Shown here: positions 8,640-14,829 of the stretch, piece by piece
How positions within the stretch are numbered: position 1 is the stretch's first letter
How the letters are laid out: every line of letters starts with the position of its first letter
Assembly: GCA_964420455.1 (NCBI GenBank)
Contig: CAYQTO010000083.1
Coordinates: 1 to 15,630, forward strand
Source of the DNA: CAYQTO01 sp964420455
GTDB taxonomy: Bacteria; Sumerlaeota; Sumerlaeia; SLMS01
Direction: 5' to 3'
DNA: 15,630 bases
Translations under genes and position numbers: made by a program
Notes under the pieces: model-generated
The model's input: only the letters and a program-made list of their open reading frames with translations
What the model was told of the DNA's origin: nothing
The model's database searches: none

Positions 8640-8980
8640 GGTGCGAAGATGCTTCTCCTGACAAACCCGGAGGCGAACCCGATGCCAACCACCGCATGCG
8701 TGGTTTGACAAGGGAGACCAAAGGACTCCAAGACAGGCAATCTCAAAGTCATGCATCACATGAAATTCTGTTCTGGGCAGAGGTGATCCGGTCCATGGGG
8801 AGGCTGCGGGAGCCCTGAACCAAGCCTTCCACCGATCCGAAAAGGCCCGCATCGCGGAGCCGGCCCGCGGCAGACGCGGGGAAAGTGACGGGACGGGGAC
8901 TCGGGCAGGAGGCCGATTCCTGTGGAAATCCCCGCCGCCGGAGATGATTCTTTCCAGCATCTTCTTCGGGTGACATTGCC
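8640..8980. other. 341-bp gene-free divergent intergenic region
   Basis: Must hold the promoters for the divergent PIN-TRAM and pseudokinase genes. I see a 6-bp inverted repeat around a 7-base loop (8687-8705, aaccac/gtggtt), an isolated TTGACA at 8705-8710 on the plus strand with no acceptable -10 at 16-18 bases, and a 6-bp GC hairpin (8864-8880). Bases about 8700-8770 are less GC-rich than the surroundings, as expected for a promoter zone. No RNA gene, riboswitch or short coding frame is supportable. Confidence 0.5.
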
Positions 8981-10264
8981 ATGTCGAACTCGCCGGAACG
9001 GGTCATCGGGGGCGTGGCGTTGCAGGACTGCCTCGCCGAATGCAGATGGGGACGGGTTTGGCGCGGCCAGGCGGACGGCGAGTGGCGGCTCGTCCTCCTG
9101 TATTCCGCCGAGGCGTTGCCGCTCTCTCCCGACGAACGCGCCGCCCTCGAGGCCTGGCAACGGGTGGGGGGAACGGACGCGGCCCCGATGCTGGCCCGCA
9201 TCCTCGACATTGGCGAAGGCCCCGAGCCGTACCTCGTTCTCGGAGACCCGGGCGGCAAAACAGTGCGTGCGGAGTTTCCCCCCGGCCGACATGGGTTGGT
9301 GGACCGTATGCGCGCCGCGCGGGACATCGCCAAGGCCTGCGTCATTGCGGCCGCACACGGGGTGCCGCTGGCCGCCGTGACGCCCGATTCCGTGGTGGGA
9401 TCCGGCTCGCCGGACGCGGAGGCCCATTGGGTGCTCCTGCCGGTCGGGCTCCAGGCCCCGGCAACGGTCGAGCTCGCCTGCGACGGACGGTACCTTGCGC
9501 CCAGTCTCCCGCAGGAGCCGGACGCCTGGCGGGACTTCCATCCGGCCTCCTACGCCGCGGGCTGGTTGGCGGTGGAGTTGGCCGCATCGGACTGGGGCCT
9601 CCCCCGCGAGCCGGCCCGACTCCCCGAATGGGTTCGCTGGAAACGTCTGCGCACGCTGCTGGGAAATGCCCTCCTGCCGAGCCAGGGCCACTTTGGGGAT
9701 CCGAGGCTCCTCCAGCTCGGGCTCGATCACTGGCTGAAGTACGATTCCAGCGAGGACCTCCGCGAGGCGGACCGGGAGGAGCGCGCCGGTCGGCTGCCCC
9801 CCTGGCGGATCTGGCTCGAGGACAACCGGCTGCTCCTGGTGCAGGGAGGAATCGCGGGCGCGGTCCTCCTTTTCCTTATCGGAATGTTCCTGATCGGACC
9901 CCGCCTTTTCGTGGCTGAAAATACAAATCGGACTCCCTATGGCGTCACGAACCTTTTCTGGGAGGCGATGATCGACGGAGACGTGGATCAGGCGCAGGAA
10001 TTCACGATCGATTCGGCAACGGCGCAGGCACCGGCGCTTCTCGCCGCCATTCGACGAATGGAGGAGCAGAATCTCGCAAGTCGCTTCACCTCAGCGGTCC
10101 CGCAAGTGCGCGGCGCCGGCCAGACAAGAACCGTGGCGGTGGACCTGCGCGGTGAGGCCGGAGATGTGTTCATGCGGGCGGAAATGGTTCTACGGGGCAA
10201 CTCGATGGGCGAATGGGAGGTTCAGCAATTGCTTTTTGAGCCGCTCCGCGAGGCAGGGGACTAA
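8981..10264 (+). CDS. Membrane-anchored pseudokinase with extracytoplasmic NTF2-like domain
   Basis: A 427-residue protein with an N-terminal segment (about 8-240) that follows a bacterial Ser/Thr kinase fold. LAECRWGRVWRG (18-29) sits where the glycine loop would be. AHGVPLAAVTPDSVV (125-139) sits where the AH...HRDLKPxN catalytic loop would be. GRYLAPSLPQ (169-178) with DFHPASYAAGWLAVELA (185-201) resembles the APE region and the D-x-Y-x-x-G segment. The VAIK lysine is replaced (RLVLLYS), the HRD aspartate is absent and no DFG is seen, so catalysis is unlikely. A single membrane helix (about 284-306) leads to a roughly 110-residue C-terminal domain (AMIDGDVDQAQEFTI...) like DUF4878/NTF2-type folds. 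The ribosome-binding site before the ATG is weak. The kinase relationship is my reading of motif order; an alternative is an unrelated cytoplasmic domain. Confidence 0.65.
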   Translation: MSNSPERVIGGVALQDCLAECRWGRVWRGQADGEWRLVLLYSAEALPLSPDERAALEAWQRVGGTDAAPMLARILDIGEGPEPYLVLGDPGGKTVRAEFPPGRHGLVDRMRAARDIAKACVIAAAHGVPLAAVTPDSVVGSGSPDAEAHWVLLPVGLQAPATVELACDGRYLAPSLPQEPDAWRDFHPASYAAGWLAVELAASDWGLPREPARLPEWVRWKRLRTLLGNALLPSQGHFGDPRLLQLGLDHWLKYDSSEDLREADREERAGRLPPWRIWLEDNRLLLVQGGIAGAVLLFLIGMFLIGPRLFVAENTNRTPYGVTNLFWEAMIDGDVDQAQEFTIDSATAQAPALLAAIRRMEEQNLASRFTSAVPQVRGAGQTRTVAVDLRGEAGDVFMRAEMVLRGNSMGEWEVQQLLFEPLREAGD

Positions 10265-10542
10265 GGGGAAACCCCGAACATTCCTCCATGGGAAACCGAA
10301 AGCACAAGGCTTGGGAAATGGCTTACCCTTTTCCCGGCGGAATACCCTTGGCAGACTTCGAATTTCACAATTGGGCAGAATAATCTCCCTCCAGAATGCC
10401 GCCTGAAGTACTGTGGTCATTGAACTTAGTAATGGCCCGAGATGTCTCTCCCGATAGGCGGATCAAGTTGGCACTTGCGGTGCATTTACCTAGCTCGACC
10501 TCAGCGGCACAGACCCGCACAAACTCAAAGGAGCTTCGACAC
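10265..10542. other. 278-bp leader region upstream of the pilin-like gene
   Basis: No coding frame with a credible start and ribosome-binding site is visible. A weak 6-bp inverted repeat (gggaaa ... tttccc, near 10313-10340) could mark the end of the pseudokinase transcript. The region is less GC-rich than its flanks and carries the sigma-54-type element at 10469-10484. Confidence 0.45.
10469..10484 (+). promoter_or_regulatory. Sigma-54 (RpoN) type promoter for the pilin-like gene
   Basis: TGGCAC, five bases, then GTGCA matches the -24/-12 consensus TGGCAC-N5-TTGCA at every specified base but one. The GG (10470-10471) and GC (10482-10483) doublets are exactly 12 bp apart. Transcription would start near 10495, about 48 bases before the pilin ATG. 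Sigma-54 control of pilin genes is well established in Pseudomonas, Myxococcus and Geobacter. The enhancer-binding protein is not in this window. Confidence 0.65.
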
Positions 10543-10905
10543 ATGACTCGTCGCGCCAAAGGCTTCACCCTCGTTGAAATCATGATCGTGGTCGCCATCA
10601 TCGGCATCCTGATCGCCATCGCCGTCCCCTCCTTCCTCCGCGCCCGCGAGATTTCGCGCCGCAACGCCTGCCAGGAAAACCAGAGCAAGATCGACGGCGC
10701 CAAGCAGCAGTGGGCGCTTGAGACCAGCGCCCCCGCCGACTCCACCCCGACCTGGACGGACCTCGTTGGCGCCACCGCCTACATCCGCAAGAGCCCCGCG
10801 TGCCCCTCGTCCGGCACCTACACCATCAACGACATGACGACGGATCCGTCCTGCTCGCTCGCCAGCCAGGCTCAGTTCCCCCACACCTTCCCGCAGGGCA
10901 CCTGA
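10543..10905 (+). CDS. Type IV pilin-like / type II secretion pseudopilin protein
   Basis: A 120-residue prepilin. A short basic leader (MTRRAKG) precedes the prepilin peptidase site G7/F8, and E12 is the conserved Glu+5 of the mature protein. The hydrophobic helix FTLVEIMIVVAIIGILIAIA is canonical class III N-methylation sequence. Then comes FLRARE followed by RRNAC and DGAKQQWALE (residues 31-60), a pattern common in the short pilins of planctomycete/verrucomicrobial and candidate phyla. The C-terminal part has KSPACPSSGTYTI and DPSCS, so C87 and C104 could form the usual pilin disulfide loop. The ATG has AAGGAG nine bases upstream. With its own promoter and terminator it looks monocistronic. 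No assembly ATPase, platform protein or peptidase is nearby, so major pilin versus pseudopilin cannot be decided. Confidence 0.93.
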   Translation: MTRRAKGFTLVEIMIVVAIIGILIAIAVPSFLRAREISRRNACQENQSKIDGAKQQWALETSAPADSTPTWTDLVGATAYIRKSPACPSSGTYTINDMTTDPSCSLASQAQFPHTFPQGT

Positions 10906-10939
10906 TCCTAGCCCAAACGGGCTTGCATCAGCCACAACC

Positions 10940-10975
10940 AGCGGGGCGGACTTCGGTCCGCCCCGCTTTCCTTTT
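10940..10975 (+). terminator. Strong intrinsic terminator after the pilin-like gene
   Basis: A perfect 12-bp stem (10940-10951 with 10956-10967) is capped by a C(TTCG)G tetraloop and followed by ttccttttg. The UUCG loop gives exceptional RNA hairpin stability. A smaller agccc/gggct hairpin (10910-10923) lies between it and the stop codon. Confidence 0.9.
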
Positions 10976-11040
10976 GCCCTCCACCTGTCCATCCAGGACA
11001 ACGTGATTCGCCACTTACAACCGTTGAGGTCCAAGCTCCC

Positions 11041-11541
11041 ATGGTTCCGGAACCCCTCCACGCTGCCCTTATCCACCTACCGATTGTGGCGCTGATCGCC
11101 GGGATGGCTTACGCCCTTGTTTCCGCGTTCACCGAGCGGGCCGGGGCGCCACTCCACTCGGCGATCTTTCTCGGGCTCGGCGCCCTCGGGGCCCAGGCTG
11201 CCTACTTCTCCGGCGAGGCCGCCGCCGAACAGATGAACTTCGTCACGGCGGAGATGCAGGAGGTCGTGGCGCTCCACGACTACGTCTCCGGACTGGTGAA
11301 GTGGGGCTCCCTGGCGGCCTTCGTCGCCGCGCTCCCGGGAGTCCTCCTGATTGCAAAGAAGCCGCTGCTGGCCAGGGGCTTGCGCTTTGGCGCGGCCTTT
11401 TTCGCCCTCGTCACGCTGGTGCCGCTTGTCTATACGTCCCACTTGGGCGGACGGCTCTCGCACGAGTTCAACTACGGGCCGCAGGCTTTCGCCGAGCAGC
11501 CCCCGGCCGAGATGCTCCAGCCGCTCGAGCTGGAGGATTGA
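11041..11541 (+). CDS. DUF2231-like four-helix membrane protein
   Basis: A 166-residue integral membrane protein with helices at about 10-30, 40-57, 86-105 and 113-131. The start (EPLHAALIHLPIVALIAG, residues 4-21) and the segment after helix 4 (YTSHLGGRLSHEFNYG, 131-146) match the DUF2231 pattern of an N-terminal HxxLxHxP motif and a C-terminal HxGGxLxxExxxG motif. H7, H12, H79, H134 and H141 are candidate heme or metal ligands, which is speculation. The ATG has TTGAGG about nine bases upstream. The gene is separated from the pilin by a strong terminator and from the following BOF gene by 88 bp holding a putative promoter, so it is probably its own unit. Its function is unknown. Confidence 0.78.
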   Translation: MVPEPLHAALIHLPIVALIAGMAYALVSAFTERAGAPLHSAIFLGLGALGAQAAYFSGEAAAEQMNFVTAEMQEVVALHDYVSGLVKWGSLAAFVAALPGVLLIAKKPLLARGLRFGAAFFALVTLVPLVYTSHLGGRLSHEFNYGPQAFAEQPPAEMLQPLELED

Positions 11542-11554
11542 GCCGCCACCCGCA

Positions 11555-11587
11555 TTCTGGCGACGCCGTAACCTTCTGATAATGTTG
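11555..11587 (+). promoter_or_regulatory. Putative promoter/operator of the BOF-RR-HK operon
   Basis: GATAAT at 11578-11583 is a good -10, lying 17 bases after a weak -35 (TTCTGG, 11555-11560). The 20-bp element at 11568-11587 matches one upstream of the second BOF gene at 14739-14758 at 16 of 20 positions. It contains TAAC (11569-11572) and TAAT (11580-11583) 11 bp apart, the spacing at which OmpR-family regulators bind direct repeats. Confidence 0.5.
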
Positions 11588-11629
11588 GCCCCTCCATCGT
11601 AATCCCACCAATCTGACGGGATACAGACG

Positions 11630-12532
11630 TTGCGAACCTTCTCCATTCGGCCAGCGCGGTTGCTTGCTTTCCTCTGGATGTTTGTCGCTGTAACGGTCGC
11701 CAGCGGGAAGACGGTGTCCGAATCCGGGGAGGAACGGGAGGACCCGGGGGTGGCCAGCCCGCCGGTGGAAGAGGGGCCGAGGAAGGATGCCGGTGTGAGG
11801 TGGGAGGACAGCATCGGGAAGGCAACGGCGAAGCAGGAGGATGCCTGTGTGGTGGAACGAGTGGGCTTGCGGGGGCGTGTTGTCGCCCGCAACCGGCCAA
11901 ACGTGTATGTCCTGGCGGATGGGACAGGACGGCTGATGGTGAACGCGGGGCCGGCGGCCAGCCACACGGTGCGGCTTGCATTGGGGGAAAGGGTCGAGGT
12001 CGTGGGGCTGTTGAAGTGTCATTGCCAGCCTGGCCTGGTAGACGAGCAGAGCTGGGAGCTCATCCTGGAGAAGGTCGCCTTTGAGGACGGGACAGAACTG
12101 GAGATTCCCGAGGGGAGCGACCGGGAATCCGCCGCGAGCGGGGACTGGCTTGATGACGGCGCGACGCCCCGTGAGAAACGGGGGCGGAAGTGGATGCCGA
12201 TCGGTCAGGTTCGCGAAGAGGGTTCCTACGACCAGAAAGTGACCATTCGCGGCCGGGTGATCCGCCACGAGGAGGACAACGAATTCAAGGTGGCGGACGG
12301 GACCGGGGCGATCCTTGTGGACGCGGGGCCAGGCTGGTACCGGCGGATTCGCCCGCCGCTGGGGTCCGTCGTGGAGGTGGAGGGCGAGGTGGACTTCGCG
12401 AAGTCCGGAGAGAGGGAGATCGACGCCTTCCGTCTGCTCTGCGAAGTTTTGGGTGATGTGCGGGTGCGAGGGGAAGGTCGCCCTCCCTGGGCAGGGGGGC
12501 CTTTTGAGGAAGATGAGGAGGACGACGACTGA
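11630..12532 (+). CDS. Exported protein with two OB-fold (BOF/YgiW-type) domains
   Basis: A 300-residue secreted or periplasmic protein. It starts at TTG: an in-frame stop lies at 11600-11602, no ATG intervenes, and only this start gives a full signal peptide (basic MRTFSIRPAR, hydrophobic core, cleavage near ASG at 24-26). Domain 1 (about 75-155) and domain 2 (about 199-275) each follow the BOF pattern: VxxRGRVV, (V/K)xADGTG, then a G-x-x-V-E-V-x-G strand. Domain 2 (SYDQKVTIRGRV ... EVEGEVD ... EIDAF) closely resembles E. coli YgiW. Domain 1 has KCHC (C130, C132) and C73, possibly metal-binding or oxidised. The protein ends with GRPPWAGGP and a pure Asp/Glu tail. It is first in an operon, 3 bp before the response regulator. 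Confidence 0.8.
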   Translation: MRTFSIRPARLLAFLWMFVAVTVASGKTVSESGEEREDPGVASPPVEEGPRKDAGVRWEDSIGKATAKQEDACVVERVGLRGRVVARNRPNVYVLADGTGRLMVNAGPAASHTVRLALGERVEVVGLLKCHCQPGLVDEQSWELILEKVAFEDGTELEIPEGSDRESAASGDWLDDGATPREKRGRKWMPIGQVREEGSYDQKVTIRGRVIRHEEDNEFKVADGTGAILVDAGPGWYRRIRPPLGSVVEVEGEVDFAKSGEREIDAFRLLCEVLGDVRVRGEGRPPWAGGPFEEDEEDDD

Positions 12533-12535
12533 GCG

Positions 12536-13222
12536 ATGCGGGTTCTGATCGTGGAGGATTCCCGCCGAATCCGGGAAACCACCGCGAAGGGGCTGCGCCG
12601 GGCGGGCCTCATCGTGGATACGGCGGAGGAGGGCGAGGAGGGGCTGTGGAAACTCCGGAGCGGAGAGTATGACGCGGTGGTGCTGGACCTGATGATGCCG
12701 GGGATGGATGGGTGGGAGGTTCTGGAGCGTTTGAGATCCGAAGGCAACGAGGTTCCCGTGCTGATCCTGACGGCGCGAGATGGTTTGGACGAGAAGGTGA
12801 GGGGGTTGGGGGTTGGCGCGGACGACTATCTGACGAAGCCGTTTCACTTCGAGGAACTGAAGGCGCGGTTGGAAGCGCTGGGGCGGCGGCGACGGGGGAT
12901 CACCCGGAACGTGCTGGAGGCGGGGCCGCTGCGGATGGATCTGGGCGAACGGCGGGTCTGGCGGGAAGGCGAGGAGATCGATCTGAACCCCCGCGAGTTC
13001 AATCTTCTGCGGGTGCTGATGTTGCGCCCGGGGGAAGTGCTCAGCCGGACGGAGATCGAACAGGCGATCTACGATGACCGGGCCGAGCCCATGAGCAACG
13101 TCGTCAATGCCTCGATTTCAATCCTGCGGAGCCGCCTCGACCGGGAGGGGGAACCCAGCCTGGTGGAAACGCGACGGGGCATGGGCTATCTGTTGCGGGT
13201 AACGGGTGGTCCCATCCCTTGA
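12536..13222 (+). CDS. OmpR-family response regulator
   Basis: A 228-residue two-component regulator. The receiver domain (1-115) has the acidic pocket E7/D8, phosphoacceptor D51 (VVLDLMMPG), T79 (LILTAR) and K101 (LTKPF). The C-terminal winged-helix domain (about 130-222) has the NPREFNLLRVLM entry, a recognition-helix region near SNVVNASISILRSRLD and the closing RRGMGYLL hairpin. Within the OmpR family it looks QseB/TctD-like, judged by the partner kinase and context. The ATG follows the BOF stop by 3 bp, with GAGGAGG about 14 bases upstream inside the acidic tail of the BOF gene. It overlaps the kinase start. It probably binds the repeated TAAC elements at the two BOF promoters; that is inference. 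Confidence 0.95.
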   Translation: MRVLIVEDSRRIRETTAKGLRRAGLIVDTAEEGEEGLWKLRSGEYDAVVLDLMMPGMDGWEVLERLRSEGNEVPVLILTARDGLDEKVRGLGVGADDYLTKPFHFEELKARLEALGRRRRGITRNVLEAGPLRMDLGERRVWREGEEIDLNPREFNLLRVLMLRPGEVLSRTEIEQAIYDDRAEPMSNVVNASISILRSRLDREGEPSLVETRRGMGYLLRVTGGPIP

Positions 13223-14742
13223 ACGGGGGAAGGTCGATCCGTGGTCGGCTGACGGCGCTTCTCGGCCTGGGGCTGGCGGCCATGGCCGCGGTCACGCTCG
13301 GTCTGACGGGACTGGTGGGCACGCGGGGCATGGAGCACGGGCTGGATAGCGCCATTCGGCTCAAGCTTGAAACCCTGATGGGCTTCGTCGAGCAGGACGA
13401 GGAGAACCTCGAGGTGGAGTTCGACCTCGAAAACAGCCGTCTGTTTCAGCGCGGGGAAGATGCGGACTTCTTCCAGATCCGGCTGGCGCCGGAGGAGGGG
13501 GGGACCGTTCTGGCCTATTCGGCGAGCCTGCCGGAGGGATCAGACTTCAGCGATCTGAACCCGGAACCGGGTCGGTTCGTCCAGGGGAACCGGGTGCTTC
13601 CAACCGGGCAACGGGTGCGGGTGGTTGCCACGCGGTTCGTCCCCCGGGCGAACAGGAGCTATCAACTGCGGTGGGAGGGTGATCGGGACGCCCCGCCCCT
13701 GTCCGAGGTGATCTTTGTCTATGCGCGATCGCGGGAGGAGGTGGACCGGGCGCAAGGGGTTCTGGTCACCAGCCTGGTCGCGTCGTTCGTTCTGATCGTG
13801 GCAGGAGGCGTCGCGCTGGTCTGGTGGGGGACGAACCGGGGCCTGCGACCGTTGGAGGACCTGGCGACGCAGGCACGGCGACTCGATGTGGAGGATGGTT
13901 CCGCACGGTTCCGGGTCGATTCGCCGTCGGAGGAATTGGTCACCATCGGGCAACGGCTGAACGAACTGGTGGAACGGTTGCGGGACGCGCTCGAACGCGA
14001 GAAGCGCTTTTCCAACAACGTCGCCCACGAGTTGAGGACGCCGCTCGCCGAGTTGATGGTTCTGGTGGACGTGACCCTGGAGGGGGAACCGGACGAGGAG
14101 GAGGACCGGACCGCGCTCCGGGAATGCGGTGAGGTGGCGGGACAGATGAACGTGCTGGTGAATGCGCTGCTGGACCTCGCGCGGGCGCAATCGGGCCGTT
14201 ATGAGCCCTGCATCGAGGAGGTGGATATCTGTGCGCTGGCGACGGAATGCTGGAAGCCGTTCGCGCCCCTCGGGGCGGAACGAGGCCTGCGGATCAGGAT
14301 GGATCATCCGGGAAGGCGCGTGCTGTCGACGGACCCGGTGCTGCTCGGGGCAATCCTGACGAACCTGCTGCGAAATGCGGTTGTCTATACAATGCCGGGA
14401 GGGATGCTCACCTGCAGAATCCACGAGGGCGAGGGGCCCTTTCTGGTCCTGAGCAACGACCAGCAGCGCCTCCATGACGAAGACCTGAGCCGGCTCGACG
14501 AGCCTTTTTGGCGGAAGACAGGACGGGAGGATCCCCCCATTGAAGGAGGGAGCCACGGGCTGGGGCTGGCGCTGGTGCGGGCCTACGCCAAACTCCTGGG
14601 GATGGTGGTCGAATTCTCCCTGCAGGAGGGGGAAGTGTTCGAGGTGCGGCTGCGGTTTCGGGAGGAGGCTCCACCGCCGGCCGCGGCGCACCGGGCCAGC
14701 GGACTCTTTCGCCGGCTTCCGCAATTTGTCGACGAACGGTAA
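13219..14742 (+). CDS. Sensor histidine kinase, QseC/TctE-like
   Basis: A 507-residue membrane kinase. TM1 is at about 12-34. The periplasmic sensor (about 35-180) has EENLEVEFDLE ... ADFFQIRLAPEEG, typical of the sensor-kinase N-terminal domain seen in TctE/QseC-type kinases. TM2 is at about 181-203. Then come a HAMP-like linker (205-260), the dimerisation domain with phosphoacceptor H270 (NNVAHELRTPL), the N box with N382 and N386 (TNLLRNAV), and the G2 box SHGLGLAL (445-452). The G1 box, normally DxGxG, is replaced by SNDQQ (412-416) before LDEPFWR, so ATP binding may be unusual. The start is TTG within TTGA, overlapping the regulator's TGA by 4 bp, a sign of translational coupling; the next ATG would cut into TM1. 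The stop codon lies inside the putative operator of the next gene. Confidence 0.93.
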   Translation: MNGGRSIRGRLTALLGLGLAAMAAVTLGLTGLVGTRGMEHGLDSAIRLKLETLMGFVEQDEENLEVEFDLENSRLFQRGEDADFFQIRLAPEEGGTVLAYSASLPEGSDFSDLNPEPGRFVQGNRVLPTGQRVRVVATRFVPRANRSYQLRWEGDRDAPPLSEVIFVYARSREEVDRAQGVLVTSLVASFVLIVAGGVALVWWGTNRGLRPLEDLATQARRLDVEDGSARFRVDSPSEELVTIGQRLNELVERLRDALEREKRFSNNVAHELRTPLAELMVLVDVTLEGEPDEEEDRTALRECGEVAGQMNVLVNALLDLARAQSGRYEPCIEEVDICALATECWKPFAPLGAERGLRIRMDHPGRRVLSTDPVLLGAILTNLLRNAVVYTMPGGMLTCRIHEGEGPFLVLSNDQQRLHDEDLSRLDEPFWRKTGREDPPIEGGSHGLGLALVRAYAKLLGMVVEFSLQEGEVFEVRLRFREEAPPPAAAHRASGLFRRLPQFVDER

Positions 14743-14758
14743 CCTTGGGATAACGTCG
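14726..14758 (+). promoter_or_regulatory. Putative promoter/operator of the second BOF gene
   Basis: TTGTCG (14726-14731), a 17-base spacer, then GATAAC (14749-14754). The 20-bp element 14739-14758 repeats the one at 11568-11587 and includes the TAA stop codon of the kinase. TAAC at 14740-14743 and at 14751-14754 form an 11-bp-spaced direct repeat. The predicted start is about 70 bases before the ATG. Confidence 0.5.
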
Positions 14759-14829
14759 TTCTGCTAGGAGTTCCGACGACGACGCCGCCCAAGCCGGCTC
14801 GTCGAGAGACTCCACCAAGGAAGAGACGC

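Noticed and set aside
8705..8710. Perfect TTGACA -35 hexamer in the 8640-8980 gap
   Set aside because: No acceptable -10 at 16-18 bases (ccaaga at 17) and it lies about 270 bases before the gene.
8640..8960. 107-residue N-terminal extension of the PIN-TRAM protein
   Set aside because: The added sequence has no family resemblance and would move the first membrane helix away from the N-terminus.
11630..12532. First BOF protein as a DNA- or RNA-binding OB-fold protein
   Set aside because: The signal peptide and the YgiW-like pattern favour an exported BOF protein; nucleic-acid binding inside the cell is unlikely.
11468..12847. 459-codon minus-strand open frame across the first BOF gene and the regulator
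   Set aside because: Shadow of the plus-strand genes; Pro/His/Arg-rich, no domain and no convincing start.
13540..14724. 394-codon minus-strand open frame inside the kinase gene
   Set aside because: Antisense shadow of a histidine kinase with intact motifs; composition typical of out-of-frame GC-rich DNA.
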